NCBI GenBank assembly: GCA_963576735.1
Contig: OY755175.1
Location: 6,402,401 to 6,466,400 of the forward strand
Direction of reading: 5' to 3'
DNA: 64,000 nucleotides
Source: Bedellia somnulentella
Lineage: Eukaryota; Arthropoda; Insecta; Lepidoptera; Bedelliidae
Shown: piece by piece, positions 1 through 12,900 of the stretch
Numbering within the stretch: the first letter of the stretch is position 1
Layout of the letters: each line of letters starts with the position of its first letter
Made by a program: the position numbers and the translations under genes
The notes under the pieces: model-generated
Databases searched by the model: none
Seen by the model: only the letters and a program-made list of their open reading frames with translations
Told to the model about the DNA's origin: nothing

Positions 1-1
1 G

Positions 2-2815
2 ATCAGACAGAAAGATTACGGAAAATCACTTAATGTCCTTGATATTTGTTGTGGCAAAGGTGGAGATTTAAGTAAATGGAAAAAAGCCAGGGCGGATTTG
101 GTAATATTTGCAGATATTGCCAATGTGTCAATAGAGCAATGCAAACACAGATATGAGGAACTAAAAAATAGATGTAATAGAACTTTTAAAGCTGAATTTA
201 TTGTAGCAGATTGTACTAAAGAAACACTTCGTGATAAGTATGCAGACCCCTCTATCAAATTTGATGTTGTAAGTTGTCAATTTGGTTTGCATTATAGTTT
301 TGAGAGTTATGCACAAGCACGAAGAATGTTGACTAACATTTCAGAATGTTTACGTTATGGTGGGTATTTTTTTGGTACTACACCTGATGCTAATGAAATT
401 ATGTCTCGTGCAAAAAAAAACAATGGTAAATTTGGGAATAGAATTTATAATATTAAAATGTTATTTGATGAGAAAGAATGTTGCCCATTATTTGGTGCTA
501 AATATGATTTTCAATTAGAAGGTGTTGTTAATTGTCCCGAATTCTTAATAAACTTTCAAATGCTAGTTAAATTAGCAGCTGAGTTTGGTCTAGAATTGGT
601 TTACAAAGCCAGATTTGAAGATTTTTTTAAAGATTTCTCTACTAACCATAAACAACTTTTAAACCGTGTCATGTGTTTGGAAACTTATCCTGCTCCTCCT
701 GGAAAGGAACTGATTGCTGATGAATTGGAATATGAGCATGCAAAGAAAGTTATAGAAAGTATGGCCAAATCCAATCAAAATGTTCAGGTGGGAACTATGA
801 GTACAGCAGAATGGGAAGTTGCTAGTAAGTTATTTTTTTTTATTTAATTTGCACAACAATGCATACCTACATATACTCACAGCATTATTTCCCATTGGGC
901 ATTGGCATTTAGACAAAGATTATTAATTGCCACTTTGATAATCCTGCACAATAATCTTTCTAAATACAAACAACATTTAGTTCTTTATAATTTTGTTTTA
1001 GCCCTACACATTGCACTGGTTATCCAATAATGTGGATATAGGTACCACTAGTAAAGTAGTTACTCATTTATCTTTCTAGTCTCCATTCTGGTAGTACAAC
1101 TTAATTATCCTATTGAATATGGAGTCCTACAACTAAACTAAGCATTTTGTGGTTTTACAAGTTCTGATTGTTAAGAAAAAGACATTTCCATAAAAAATAT
1201 CAGTTATTTTTTGAGATTTAGTTAATACTATCATTTTTTAACATTTTTTTTTTATTTACTCAATAATCCATTGCTTTGGAAGGTGTTTGTAAGGAGAAGA
1301 AGCAACAAAGAAACTCTTTATAAAATATTTTCTATGCAACCAAACCAAATGCTAGTTTGACATTATTAAACAAAATTTTCCATCACATATACACCACACA
1401 TAGATGTTTTCATTAAAATCTATTAAATTTCTAACACAAACAAAGCTGTCAGGGCTCTTTTCTTGCATCATATTCATTTTAGCCTGTTACAATGTGTAGG
1501 CATCCATGTATTAAGTTAATGGTAGACTCTTTGCAACAAAGCAGACATTATGTAATTCCTTGGTTTGGTTAAAAAAACTGGTTATTAAAACAAACAGATC
1601 CTGCCTGCTCATGCACTACAATAAACTTCTAACCATCAATATCTAATCAGTAATCTCCCTTGTTGGATATATCTGGGAAGGAAGTTAATAAAAAAATAAA
1701 AAAATGGTATTTTCAATTATAAATCCATCTAAATACCACAAACTAATATACATAGTTTGTACAAAATTATAGTATGTAATGTATATGTCGTAGGATGATT
1801 TGATGTTTAGGTTTTTTGCAAAAAACCTAGGGATTTTGCAAAAATCCGGATAATTAGACAACGGTTATAATATTTTCTAATCTTACTAGGTTTTTTGCAA
1901 AAAAACTAGTTGGTTTAGTATGACTCCGAAACGAAATGTCAGTTTTTATGAATACTGTACACTGATTGGTCGATTGCAGTGCCCCATAAACACGTCATCT
2001 CTGATTGGTTGTTAATTAAGACGTACTTACTTCATTGTTCCTACCTATATTTAATTTGATCGTTATTTTAATTTTAGTCACAAAAAGTTTTTAAGTATAA
2101 AAATACTATTGTCATTTCCCTTTATAACTCTAGCTATAATTCTTCAATACTACAATTTAAAACATACTTACTTTATTGTTCCTACCTATATTGAAGAAAT
2201 CCGTGGCCGAGTGGATCCGCTGGAGCCGCTGAGAGCAACATTTATGTGATGAGCATATGTGTATTATATTGTATTAAATATATCGCTGAGTTAGTATCCC
2301 ATAATACAAGTGTTACTTAGTTTGGGGTAACTTGATCTGTGTATAATATGTCCGAACGTGATTGTAATTTTACTCCAACAAAAGAGTAAAAAAATATATT
2401 TAATTCCTAGTATCAAATAAATATTGTCATTTCTTACCCTTTATTACTCTAGTTATAATACCTCAATACCACAATGACGAACCAATCAGAATAAGTGTAG
2501 GCGAGCAATCAGAAATCAGCCAATCAGCATTAAAGAAGTACAATCTTACTAAACCAACTAGTTTTTTTGCAAAAAACCTAGTAAGATTAGAAAATATTAT
2601 AACCGTTGTCTAATTATCCGGATTTTTGCAAAATCCCTAGGTTTTTTGCAAAAAACCTAAACATCAAATCATCCTACGACATATATACCAATAACAAATG
2701 ATAATAATTTTCGTTTTTTGTTTCAGCTATATATATGGCATTTGTATTTAAGAAACAAAAAAACACTTGGGACCTGAATGGGAAACCTGTCTATGAGAAA
2801 TCCAAAACAAATTGA
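2..2815 (+). CDS. RNMT: mRNA cap guanine-N7 methyltransferase, 3' part of gene
   Basis: Nuclear enzyme that moves a methyl group from S-adenosylmethionine to N7 of the cap guanosine of pre-mRNA. Two exons are visible: 2..824, open at the left window edge, and 2727..2815. They are joined by a GTAAGT donor and a TTTCAG acceptor, giving 303 residues to the TGA. Near the start is the SAM-binding motif LDICCGKGGDLSKW. QFGLHYSFES and the GGYFFGTTPDA segment follow, all typical of eukaryotic RNMT. The last exon gives the family C-terminus (MAFVFKKQKNTW). The N-terminal part lies outside the window. The 1.9-kb intron holds an inverted-repeat transposon. I see no canonical AATAAA close to the stop. 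Family assignment is confident; start and full length cannot be judged. Confidence 0.95.
862..899 (-). repeat. relic of the shared LINE/SINE 3' tail
   Basis: A short stretch in the RNMT intron reads CATATACTCAC, then a decayed hairpin ending CCCATTGGG. This is the antisense form of the tail shared by the RTE-like LINE and the SINEs. No body is attached. Confidence 0.35.
1782..2685. mobile_element. DNA transposon with about 135-bp terminal inverted repeats
   Basis: The ends are near-perfect inverted repeats (left about 1782-1915, right about 2550-2685), opening TATATGTCGTAGGATG and closing with its complement. Each end contains small palindromes of the type TAGGTTTTTTGCAAAAAACCTA split around TTGCAA. 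The roughly 630-bp centre has no long reading frame. A short centre sequence (CCTACCTATATT) is repeated internally near 2040 and 2180. A TA or TATA target duplication fits but overlaps the repeat ends. It is a non-autonomous (MITE-like) element in the last RNMT intron; superfamily undetermined. Confidence 0.8.
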
Positions 2816-3857
2816 TGAATTATTTTATATATTTTTCATTTTATTTTGTCGCAATTATTTCAATATCATTATAAGTTTGTGCACTGCATTATTGTTTTTT
2901 TTTTTAAAGCTATTATATAAATCTGGCCTCTGAAGCTATCTGACTCCTTAATCAGGGCATGATAACAATCACATAGTTATATTGTTTATGTCAAAGATTA
3001 ACTCTTTCTTTTGATCTAACATTTACAACCCATGTATTTTGGGACTGCTTCTGCGATCCAGGCACAAACAAGTGACAAATGGTAGGTGAAGTGATAGAGA
3101 ACCATCACAAATGATACTTTATTCAACCATCTTTTCTCCAAAAACTTTTATAAGGGGCTGAAGAATAGAATATTCCAAAGTATATAAGGTTGTGGCAAAT
3201 ACTTAATGAAAGTAAGGTTAAGGCAATTACTCTTTTAAAAACCAGTCTCGATGGATATATCTGTGTACCTCTAAAAAATTTGGAATATTGACAAAGTCAC
3301 CAGGAGATCTACTCTTTACATCAAAGACGATAATAATAGGCATACATATCTCTTCTAATCCCTATTAATATTTATTTCTGTCTCGCTCACAAAAACAATT
3401 TATTGGACTTTGTCATTTTTGCCAAGTGAGTATACATGGTGATATTCGACGAATCCAACCAACGATACCTCCGTATTAATTGTTGGTCTCATCGGCTAGT
3501 AAACGCCAAAATTAATATTATTATATACTTCAGTTATAAATATCGTTTGATCTTCGAAGCGGCGCGCGCGGCGACAAGGAATGAATATATTTTACAAGCA
3601 GTTAGAAAAGTCACAAATGCTCCTGGTGCTCCAGATCTTCAAAAATCCTAGTTTATATAGTTTTTTCCCTTTATGTAGCCATTGAACCCTATCTCTGTAC
3701 CAAGTTTCAGCTCTCTTAGTTTATGGGAAGTACTAGTTCTACATTGATGATCATGAGCGAGTAAGTGCAATAAGAAGTAAATGGATTTGAAGAATATGAT
3801 AAGCTAACAGGATAACGATATTTTTTGCGTTTTAGTCTTATCCAAAGGTTTTCAATC

Positions 3858-4072
3858 TAAAATACATACATACATATACTCACGGCTATAAATCCCTAGA
3901 AGGGGTAGCCAGAGCTAAGGAATTAAAAATTCCTCAGCCACTTATGGAAAATTGAGTGGGGAAAAAATGGTTAAATAAAGGTTGTTGGTGATGGGTCTCC
4001 AACCGCATCGCCCAAAAAAGTTAGTCGCCTCTTACGTCCACCCACCGGAAGAAATGGGGTAGTGCTATTCAA
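3858..4072 (-). repeat. SINE-A copy
   Basis: An antisense copy of the dominant short retroposon. The (TATG)n tail, read as CATACATACATATACTCACGG, comes first. Then come the CCCTAGAAGGGG hairpin, the GAGTGGGG box, GGGTCTCCAACCGCATCGCCC and the CACCCACCGGAAGAAATGGGGTAG head. About 25 bp around the CCCCAATACC motif are missing. Confidence 0.85.
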
Positions 4073-4316
4073 TCTAATATAGGGGCCTGAAAATGCGGCG
4101 AAATGGTTGCAGTAAAAGATGCTACGGCAGAATCAGCTTGAGCGCGACTTCCTCTGATTTTTTAAACAGAACAGAACACGACGCCAACGGAATGTAATTT
4201 TTGGCCTACTTTATTCTATTGAACCCAATTTTTCCCAAGGGTTTCGCAAAAACGGAACTCTTATAGTTTCGTAATGTCTATCTGTCCGTGTTTCACATCG
4301 ATATGTTCCAGCACTC

Positions 4317-4442
4317 GTAGCGTGAGGCTTGTGAGAGCGCGTATGTCACATGAGAAGTGAGAAACTGACAGATTGCTCATACAAAATCTGTCAGTATGTA
4401 ATTTCTCACATGACATACTCGCTCTCATACGCCTCATGCTAC
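4317..4442. repeat. 126-bp foldback (hairpin) element
   Basis: The left arm TAGCGTGAGGCTTGTGAGAG pairs with the right arm CTCTCATACGCCTCATGCTA. An inner arm (CTGACAGATT with AATCTGTCAG) continues the stem. It looks like a small MITE or hairpin relic. No target duplication was resolved. Confidence 0.6.
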
Positions 4443-4529
4443 GGGGGCTGAAGCTATTGAGCTATGTAGTTGAAAAATAGCTGCTTATATGAAAACAAAT
4501 TTAATGTTTTAAAGCTCTTCATAAATGCA

Positions 4530-5490
4530 ATTTAATTATACTCACATCCATTATAAGGATAGGAAGAAACTATTGATCACCGCTTTGCACGATCTTGAAA
4601 AATCTCTCTTGCTTCCCTTACATTCATTATTCTTCTCATACATGCTGATTTATTCTTCTCACTTCGGACCCCGCCGTTTTATAAGAATGTTTTTGATCTG
4701 GTCTAGAAACGTTTTACTAGACCGACCTCTACTAGCAATACCATCCATATTGGCCTTATATCTCTTTCGCAAATTTATTTTCATCCATCCTTTCTGTATG
4801 CCTAAACCACCTTAACACTCCATTTTCTATCTTGCATACTACGTCATCTTTTACACCTACTCCATATTGGCTCTATATCTCTTTCGCAAATCTATTTTCA
4901 TCCATCCTGTCTATGTGCCTAAACCACCTTAACACTCCATTTTCTATCTTGCATACTACGTCATCTTTCACACCTACTCGTTCACGAATCACACTATTCC
5001 TCGCTCTATCATACAACGTTACATTACATATATTTCTGAGGGATCTCATTTTCACTGCATTAACTTTGATTTCATGCTTCTTCTGCCATACCTAACATTC
5101 ACTACCATACATCAGTATGGAAACTAGAACAGCAGTATGCATAACCCTACCTTTTCTGACAAAGACTGGCTCGACATTAGACTGTTCATCGCATTTCCCT
5201 TTAACTCTTCTTTCAATATTTTTCACTCATTTTCCATCCCTAGTAAACAAACTAATCAAATATACAAATTCTTTCACTTGTTCCACTTTCTTACCACTTG
5301 TAACAACAATCTCACATTCTGTCATACTTTCCTCTCTCTAAAAAACCATTGTCTTGGTTTTGTCAACATTCACTCTCATTCCCTTTCTTTTAAAAGACTT
5401 ATAAATATTCACCATCTCTTGGCTGGCACTCATATACCGCCGATGCAAGGAACACTTGATGGTCAGCGTATAAGAGATATTTATTGATGA
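4530..5490 (-). mobile_element. RTE-like LINE, 5'-truncated and decayed
   Basis: Read on the minus strand this matches the 3' end of the reverse-transcriptase frame of the LINE at 28912-29822. The order is [15 protein letters not shown] (about 5350), MRSLR..CNV (about 5040), RHIDRMDEN (about 4900) and a 3' end with ATCAATAGTTTCTTCCTATCC. Frameshifts are frequent. Within it a 117-bp segment is duplicated in tandem (4745-4861 and 4862-4978). Confidence 0.8.
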
Positions 5491-5783
5491 ATCCTCTTAT
5501 TTTTAGTCCACATCACCTTCGCTCAGTTCTTTCAAACAGTCGTCAATGAATTTTAATTTAATGATAACTTTTTATAGAACTGTATATATGATAGAGTGTC
5601 TATAAATATATTAAAACGTTAAATCTGGTCTCGAACCACATTTTCTCAAAATGTATATAGTTTCTAACAAGTACTCAGAGTTAGTAAGAGCCGAACAAAC
5701 ATCGGTACCTTATTAAGTAAGTAAATTTATTGCGGTAGATCTCAATAAAAACTTTCAACGATAACTGGTTTAAACAAGAAATA

Positions 5784-5846
5784 ACATAAACGTTCACGCC
5801 AAATATCCCCGGAGGGGTTGGCAGAGGTACTAATATTGAGTACTAC
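5784..5846 (-). repeat. SINE-B 3' fragment with 13-bp target duplication
   Basis: Only the 3' 60 bp of SINE-B are present (ACGTTCACGCC, then CCCCGGAGGGGTTGGCAGAGGTAC). It is flanked on both sides by TAAACAAGAAATA (5771-5783 and 5847-5859), so it is a 5'-truncated retroposition event. Confidence 0.8.
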
Positions 5847-5929
5847 TAAACAAGAAATATAGAGATAGACCATCACCTAAATAACCAAAGCCGGATTAAC
5901 ACGGAGAAAACGACGGACATTAGGGGGTA

Positions 5930-6053
5930 ATGTAGTTTTTTCCGCGGACACCTCTGTAAAACTTGTGTAAGTGGCTGAGGAATTTCCAATTTCTTGGCTC
6001 TGGATACGCCTTCTAGGGATTTATAGCTGTGAGTATATGTATGTATGTACAAT
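5930..6053 (+). repeat. SINE-A 3' relic
   Basis: Sense-oriented 3' half: GTGGCTGAGGAATTTC, then CTTCTAGGGATTTATAGCTG, GTGAGTATATG and (TATG)n. The 5' part is diverged. Confidence 0.7.
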
Positions 6054-6396
6054 GTATATTTTGCAACAAAGATAAACAAGTCGTTACATTTTTTAAATTA
6101 GACAGTACGTTCTTAAAATCGAATGAAGTACGTACCCGCAACAAACAACACACATTTCCATTATAATATAAGTTAAACTCTCCTTCTTAGCTCAGGTAAT
6201 ATGGTATCTAATAATAGTCCGGTCATTTTGACCAAAACACAAGAGTAAGAACATTCAGCTGAAAGTTGGTATAATTGTTCAAAATATAATTATAAATAAA
6301 TCTAAAAGTTCCCCATCGTTCCCTTGTGTGCATTTTTTTTTATTTTAGTTTAAAAAACTGGGTTGCTCAGGATTTTCTAGTTATTACTAGTTGATT

Positions 6397-6738
6397 GGCC
6401 GTGTAGTGTCGGCTTAGAATAGCACTACGCCGTTTCTACCGATGGGTGTACGTAAGAGGCGACTAACGGTATTGAGGCTTTTAAGGGATTTTTGGGCGAT
6501 GCGGTTGGAGACCAATCACCAACAACCTTTAATTTACCATCTTTACCCCACTCAATTTATCAAAAGTGGCTAAGGAATTTCTAATTCCTTAGCTCTGGCT
6601 ACCCCTTCTAGGGATTTATAAAACATAACATAAACATTCACGCCGAATATCCCCGAAGGGGTTGGCAGAGGTACTAATACTTCTGAACATCACGTGACTT
6701 ATAGGGATTTATATAGCCGTGAGTATATGTATGTATGT
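6397..6738 (+). repeat. SINE-A, full length, with 10-bp target duplication
   Basis: Runs from TGGCCGTGTAGTGTCGGCTT to GTGAGTATATGTATGTATGT and is bracketed by ACTAGTTGAT (6387-6396 and 6739-6748). A SINE-B fragment is nested inside at 6621-6701. This copy helps define the family: head with CACTAC, GGGTGTACGTAAGAGGCGAC, GGTTGGAGACC, CCCCACTCAA, the CTACCCCTTCTAGGG hairpin and a TATG tail. GGTTGGAGACC resembles a Pol III B box (9 of 11 positions). No convincing A box was seen. Confidence 0.85.
6621..6701 (-). repeat. SINE-B fragment nested in SINE-A, 12-bp target duplication
   Basis: The 3' end of SINE-B in antisense, flanked by TAGGGATTTATA at 6609-6620 and 6702-6713. It inserted inside the tail hairpin region of the surrounding SINE-A. 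Confidence 0.85.
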
Positions 6739-6990
6739 ACTAGTTGATGAGTTCCAACTTCGTTATATAAAACTATTTTTTGAAGGCGGGGTGGTGCGTG
6801 TTTGATTCATTGCCATTAGTCTGTGTACATAGCCTCATCCTTTTCTTGTCTCGTCTCAGTCTGCCGTTCGTTCACTTCAGTCAGTCCATGCATGCATGTG
6901 GTGTTGTCAAGTTTACAATCTCTTTCATGTGTCTGTGTGCCTTGCCGTGGCGTTACTTAGAAGCTGAGTTGCTTCGATTTGCAGTTCAAA

Positions 6991-9900
6991 ATGAGTGTCG
7001 AAAATCCTGTTAGTGATAATGATGGCGATACTGTAAGTAATCTAAAAGCATACTTATGCAGTTTCCTTCATTTTAGCTGCTTATTCAAATTTCTGTATGA
7101 TTTCGTTACCCATATCTACTGGTGAACCGCATGAACTGAAAATTTTCTAAGTCCCAATATGGCGTCAGCAAAGAAGTTTAAAATTTCTATTTAAATTTAC
7201 CAGAAGAATTATTAGTTAAAAACAACGGTCTTCAACATCCACGGTTTTGCATATGTGTGGAATCTCGCCCCTTCGATTTTTATAATCTTGTTATATTTTT
7301 TAATTTCAGAATAAAGTAAATGGTAATAAAGGAGAACATCTGAATGGTGTGCATAACGGCTACAGTAACTCTGATAAACACAAATCAAGCCATAAATCTT
7401 CGAGCAAAGACAAACATCGTGATAAAGAACGCGAACACAAGAGCTCAAAACATAGGTTAGGTTTTAAACTATTCTCATCCTATTATGTCCTTTTAATTTC
7501 AGGACCATTTAATTAAACATATTCGTTTTCAGAGAAAAAGATAGAGAAAGGCATTCTAGTAGCAGTAAAAGTCATTCTTCATCACATAAGTCATCCAGCA
7601 AAGACAAGGAGCGTAGTGACAGAGATCGTAAAGAGAAGGAACATGGCAGCAGCAAAGATAAAGAACATAGTAGTAAAGATAAAGACCACAGTAGTAAAGA
7701 TAGAGAACATAAAAAGGATAAGGATCGAAGTGATAGGCATCATAGTGACAAACATAAGGAAAGGAGTGATAAAGATAGAAAAGATAGGGATGAAAAAAAA
7801 AGGGATAAAGACAGAGAGCACAAAAGTTCCTCTTCTAAAGACAAGGACCATAAATCATCATCATCTTCTAAGGATAAGGACAGAGAGAGGGATAAGGACA
7901 AACATAGAAGTAGCAAACATAAGTCTGATAAAGACCGAAGTTCCAGTTCTAAAGATAAAGATAAGTACAAGTGAGTGCAAACCGCTGTTATATAAAAAAA
8001 CTTATTTATTTTGGACAAAAACAGATACAGACCAAATACATAATTTGCTGCTAATTTATTAGAATTCAAAGCTAATTATTGTTAATTTTTGTTATAACCC
8101 CTCATTTACATGTTATTTATGATTTTGTCTTCATTTCCCACTGGCCTTTGAAACACAAGTCATGAATAATTTAAGACCAATAGCACAATAATCTGGGGAT
8201 ACTACAAACTGACACTTGTCAGCTGTCAATTATATTTTGAAATTCTACTCAAATTTATTTTATTTTATAAATCTAATGCAATTTTTTTAAACAGTAAAGA
8301 AAAAGAGAAGAATGATAGTACCAAAATTAAATCTGAGGAAGAAAATCAAATCAAAGCAGAACCAATGCAGGTAATAGACATCACAAGTTATGCTGTTTAT
8401 ATTCATAGTTTATAAGGTGTATATAGAGATTTAATTTATTCTGTTGTAGGTTGACGAGCCTATCATGAAGCAAGAAGTTAAAGAAGAGAATGATGTTGAA
8501 ATGCACAACAACACAGTATCCTCTTGTGACTACTCCTTGTCCTTATTAAAAGAAGAACCATTGGCTCAACTCTCAGAAGAAGAGGACAGTGAGGAAGATG
8601 TACCTATTGTAATTATGTTTCAATCATTTTTATCCATAATAGGCCTTACAGTAGCTCTTCATGTGAGCAGGGTTTACAACGCAAATAGAATACACTCACT
8701 TTGGACAAACAAGACTTGGTGGTTGGATCTAACTGTGTCATATATAAGGCCCTTGACAAAAAATATTTCCTTTATATCGGTATCATAATGCATTGGCAGT
8801 GTAAATTATTAATGTAATCAAAATTTGTTTGGTTAACAATTTGTTATTTCATATGCCATTTCCGCATCTTATTCTTATTATGTAAAGCATAAATTGAATA
8901 ATACTTTTCATGAATATTTTGCGGATGGACAAGTGAGACTAATTTATTTAATAAATATGCATATTTAGTACATTAAATTAATGAAAAATGCTAGCCAAAC
9001 TTTACTTATTTGATCTGACATATGCACATTTTTGGTCATGTCAAATTGAGAAATGATTAATATGGTTTGTCTTTAATATTATTTGGCTATAGCAAAAATG
9101 TCATAGTTAAGTTTGTGATGTTACTCGCCATGACAATGGTAAAAGGAGGTATTAATTTTGCCATCTAAGAAAATAGAGCCTCAATTATTTTACTACATCT
9201 TTTTGTACTTTTACATAAATCTCAAAAAAAACTTCATCAATTGAAAGATCTGCTAAGTTTTGTACACTGCTAAAGTTCAACTAAAATGACATCAACATTT
9301 TTAGTTGTGTCAGACATAGTTGGACTACATAAAGTAAGTTTATAAATGTGTTTTTTTGATGATTTGATTTATCATCATTTAGCCAATAGACATCCACTAC
9401 TGGACATAGACCTCCACTAGAGATCTCCACAATTCATCTTATGCTGCCCTCATAGAATGGCTTCTAATGTCCTTCACCAAGATTTTGGTTCTCTTTGTGG
9501 GTGTCCTATCCACACATTGTCATCTGGGACTTGGCTACTGCTCAAAAATGTTAAATCCCCATGGACCCATTGCCACTTACTCCTGTTCTTATAACTTTTA
9601 ATCACTGATCTGAAATATATATATATCATCTAGATGACCCAACTGACTTTGTACTGCCTAAAAAAATATTAATTCTCTTGATGGTCATCAACTTGACATA
9701 TTTAGCTGACCTGTTTTGGGTCTCTGTCATATGATGAGATCTTTAATATTTTCCTCACAACTTTTCACTTGTTCTATAGCTAAGAACCTTCCCCAGATTT
9801 TAAGTAGCACCAACACTTTTAGTGATCCATTTTTAGTATATAGATTACCAATAAACCCAATAAATATATCTGATATTACAGAAAATGTTTCTTAGAAGAT

Positions 9901-12900
9901 AATTATTCTGTAAGTAATTCTTGCTGAGCAGTAAGGTGCATTAATCTAACAACTTTGTTAAAATCAATCAAATTCATTAATTCTTTGAATTGTTTACAGT
10001 CACAGAGGATTGCTGCTAAGAAAAGATCAGTGCCCAGTGATAGTGAAGAAGATACTCCATTGACACAACGAAAAACATCCAAAAAGAAAGTAAAGAAAGG
10101 TATTATAGGATTAAACAATTATTAAATACATTCCATATTCGCAAATTAGAATTTCTTCCAGTGGGTGTTTGTAAAGGCGGCTAAGGGTATAGGGGCTTTT
10201 TAAGTGATTTTTGGTTGATGCCGTTGGAGACCTATCAACTACATTGTTTTACAATTTTATCCCCAATCATCTTCCAAAAGTGGCTGAAGAATTTGTTATT
10301 CCAAAGTTCTAGCTACCTCCTCTAGGTATTTATAGCCATGAGTATGTATGTATGTTATCCAATATGTATAACAACTTATTTTCAAGAAACATTTCTTACT
10401 TAACTGTATCAGTAAAATATTATTAATGTTACCTTTATTTTAATATTATAGAACCAAAATATGAAGCAGAAGAATCAGACGATGAAGAACCCAGAAAAAA
10501 GAAAGCCAAAACCAAACCTAAGGCTGCTTCAAAAGTTAAATCTGAAGATAACACCAGCCCTACGAAACGTAAGAAGAAACAGGATGATGAACCTGAAGTC
10601 TGGAAATGGTAACTCTTTTATATTTCAAATAAGTTGGCATAGAATATCACATTTCCATTTGCACCCCTCTGTTAATAATGATTTAATGATGTGCCTCAAA
10701 ACCCATCACCTGCATCCCTTTTTTACCACATTTTCCCTATTAATTTGAAAGAGACTAAGGAATTGCTTATTCCTAAGCTCTAGTGGACTCTGGGATTAAT
10801 AGCTGTAAGTAAATGAATTTCTTAAATCTAGTCCTTGGTCATGATGAAACTTAACTATTCAATTACCTTTCAATCAGTATTATTAATTTGATAATAAAAT
10901 ATAGCGCTGATCACAACAACTAAAACTTGATATTTTGATGGAAGATGATTAAAATTAAATAAAAAAGATGTGTTAATATTATTGGAAAAAAGCACAGCTA
11001 TTGTGCTGTTAGTAGATTAGCTTGATCTATTTCACGTCAAATTCTTAATGATAATTGTTAAATAATGTACTGTCAAAGATGTTTAATTTCTGCCTTTCCA
11101 ATTAAAAACTGATGGAATTTTCTCAGTTAGTAAGCAATTAACCGGGAAATCAAAATAAAAAATAAACTTATTAAATCATCTTTCATAACATGTATATTGA
11201 GATAATATTAAATTAACACTGCCTAACCCAATGTTAACTAATAGCTACAAAATACTAGCAACATTTTTAACCAGGCAACTCAAGTAGACTATAGACGTGG
11301 TTGAGTTCACTGTCCTACTGAATGAATGATAATCTGTCAAACCAAACATGTAACAGAATACACTCATGTCACTTCTCAATAATTTTAGGTTATTAGTTTG
11401 GTCATGAAAAAATTGAGATTTTGGCAAATTAGTTCAGTTTTTAAAGTAACTGCTTATCATTTGCGACCAATATGCTCTATCATTGTTCAAAAAATAAGGT
11501 TTATTCAGTATTTCACTATTTAAAATAAGTGTTTTTAACTTGGAACCGTAAATATTAACCCCACAAATTTTCAGGTGGGAAGAAGAAAAACGAGATGATG
11601 GAACCAAATGGAAGTTTTTGGAGCACAAAGGGCCATTATTTGCCCCTCCTTATGAACCTTTACCAGAAAATGTTCTATTTCGTTATGAAGGGAAAGTTGT
11701 TAAGCTATCTGAGGAAGCAGAAGAGGTGGCTGGCTTCTATGCACGTATGTTAGATCATGATTATACAACAAAATCAGTTTTTAACAATAACTTCTTTGCT
11801 GACTGGAAGAAGGTTATGACATCTCAAGAAGCAAAACTGATTAAAGATCTCAGTAAATGTGATTTCAAAGAAATGCAAGCTTATTTCCAAAGTCTTTCTG
11901 AAAAGAATAAAAACAGATCAAAAGAAGAAAAAGCTGCATTGAAAGAGAAGAATGAGGAAATACAAAAAGAATATGGTTTTTGTACTATAGATGGCCACAA
12001 AGAAAAAATTGGTAATTTTAGAATAGAACCTCCTGGCCTTTTTAGAGGAAGAGGTGAACATCCCAAAATGGGTATGTTGAAAAAACGTGTTATGCCTGAA
12101 GATGTTCTCATTAATTGTTCAAAAGATAGTAAAGTACCTAAGCCACCAGCAGGCCATAAGTGGAAAGAAGTGAGGCATGATAATACTGTAACATGGCTGG
12201 CGTCTTGGGTCGAAAATGTTCAGGGTCAAGTCAAATATGTTATGTTAAATCCTAGCTCTAAACTTAAGGGAGAAAAAGATTGGCAGAAATATGAAACAGC
12301 AAGGAAACTTCATAAGTGTATAGATAAAATAAGAGAAAATTACCGCGCAGATTGGAAAGCAAAAGAAATGAGAGTGCGCCAAAGAGCTGTTGCTCTTTAT
12401 TTCATAGATCGCCTTGCATTGAGAGCAGGTAATGAAAAGGATGATGACCAGGCTGATACAGTAGGTTGCTGTTCTTTACGTGTAGAGCACATTCAATTAT
12501 TTAAAGAAAAAGATGGCAAAGAATATGTTGTTCTCTTTGATTTTCTTGGTAAGGATTCTATAAGATATTACAATGAAGTACCAGTTGAAAAGAGAGTGTT
12601 TAAAAATTTGGAACTATTTATGGAGAACAAGAAAGATAGTGACGACTTATTTGATAGGCTTAACACCCAGACACTGAACGAACATTTGAAAGATCTAATG
12701 CCCCAGTTGACTGCTAAAGTCTTCCGTACATACAATGCATCAATAACATTGCAAAGACAATTGGATGAATTAACAGACCCTGATGCGTCTATCCCTGAAA
12801 AGATATTGGCCTACAACCGTGCCAACAGGGCTGTAGCTGTTCTGTGTAACCATCAGCGCGCTGTACCTAAAGGTATGTACTCCTAGTTATTATGACAACT

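Larger units (their letters stand above)
2816..6396. other. spacer between RNMT and Top1, repeats only
   Basis: No conserved gene was found. Besides the separately listed elements, 3360-3460 matches an inverted sequence at about 18045-18180 (shared motif TATACATGGTGATATT followed by GACGAATCCAA), so it is an old dispersed repeat. The stretches 2900-3350, 4080-4310 and 5500-5760 show nothing I recognise. Confidence 0.6.

Noticed and set aside
2190..2235. Possible tRNA (TGGCCGAGTGG A-box-like)
   Set aside because: No B box, no T arm and no acceptor stem follow; it lies inside a transposon.
7740..8069. Minus-strand frame rich in SLSLSLS
   Set aside because: Antisense shadow of the KD/SKDR-rich Top1 N-terminal tail.
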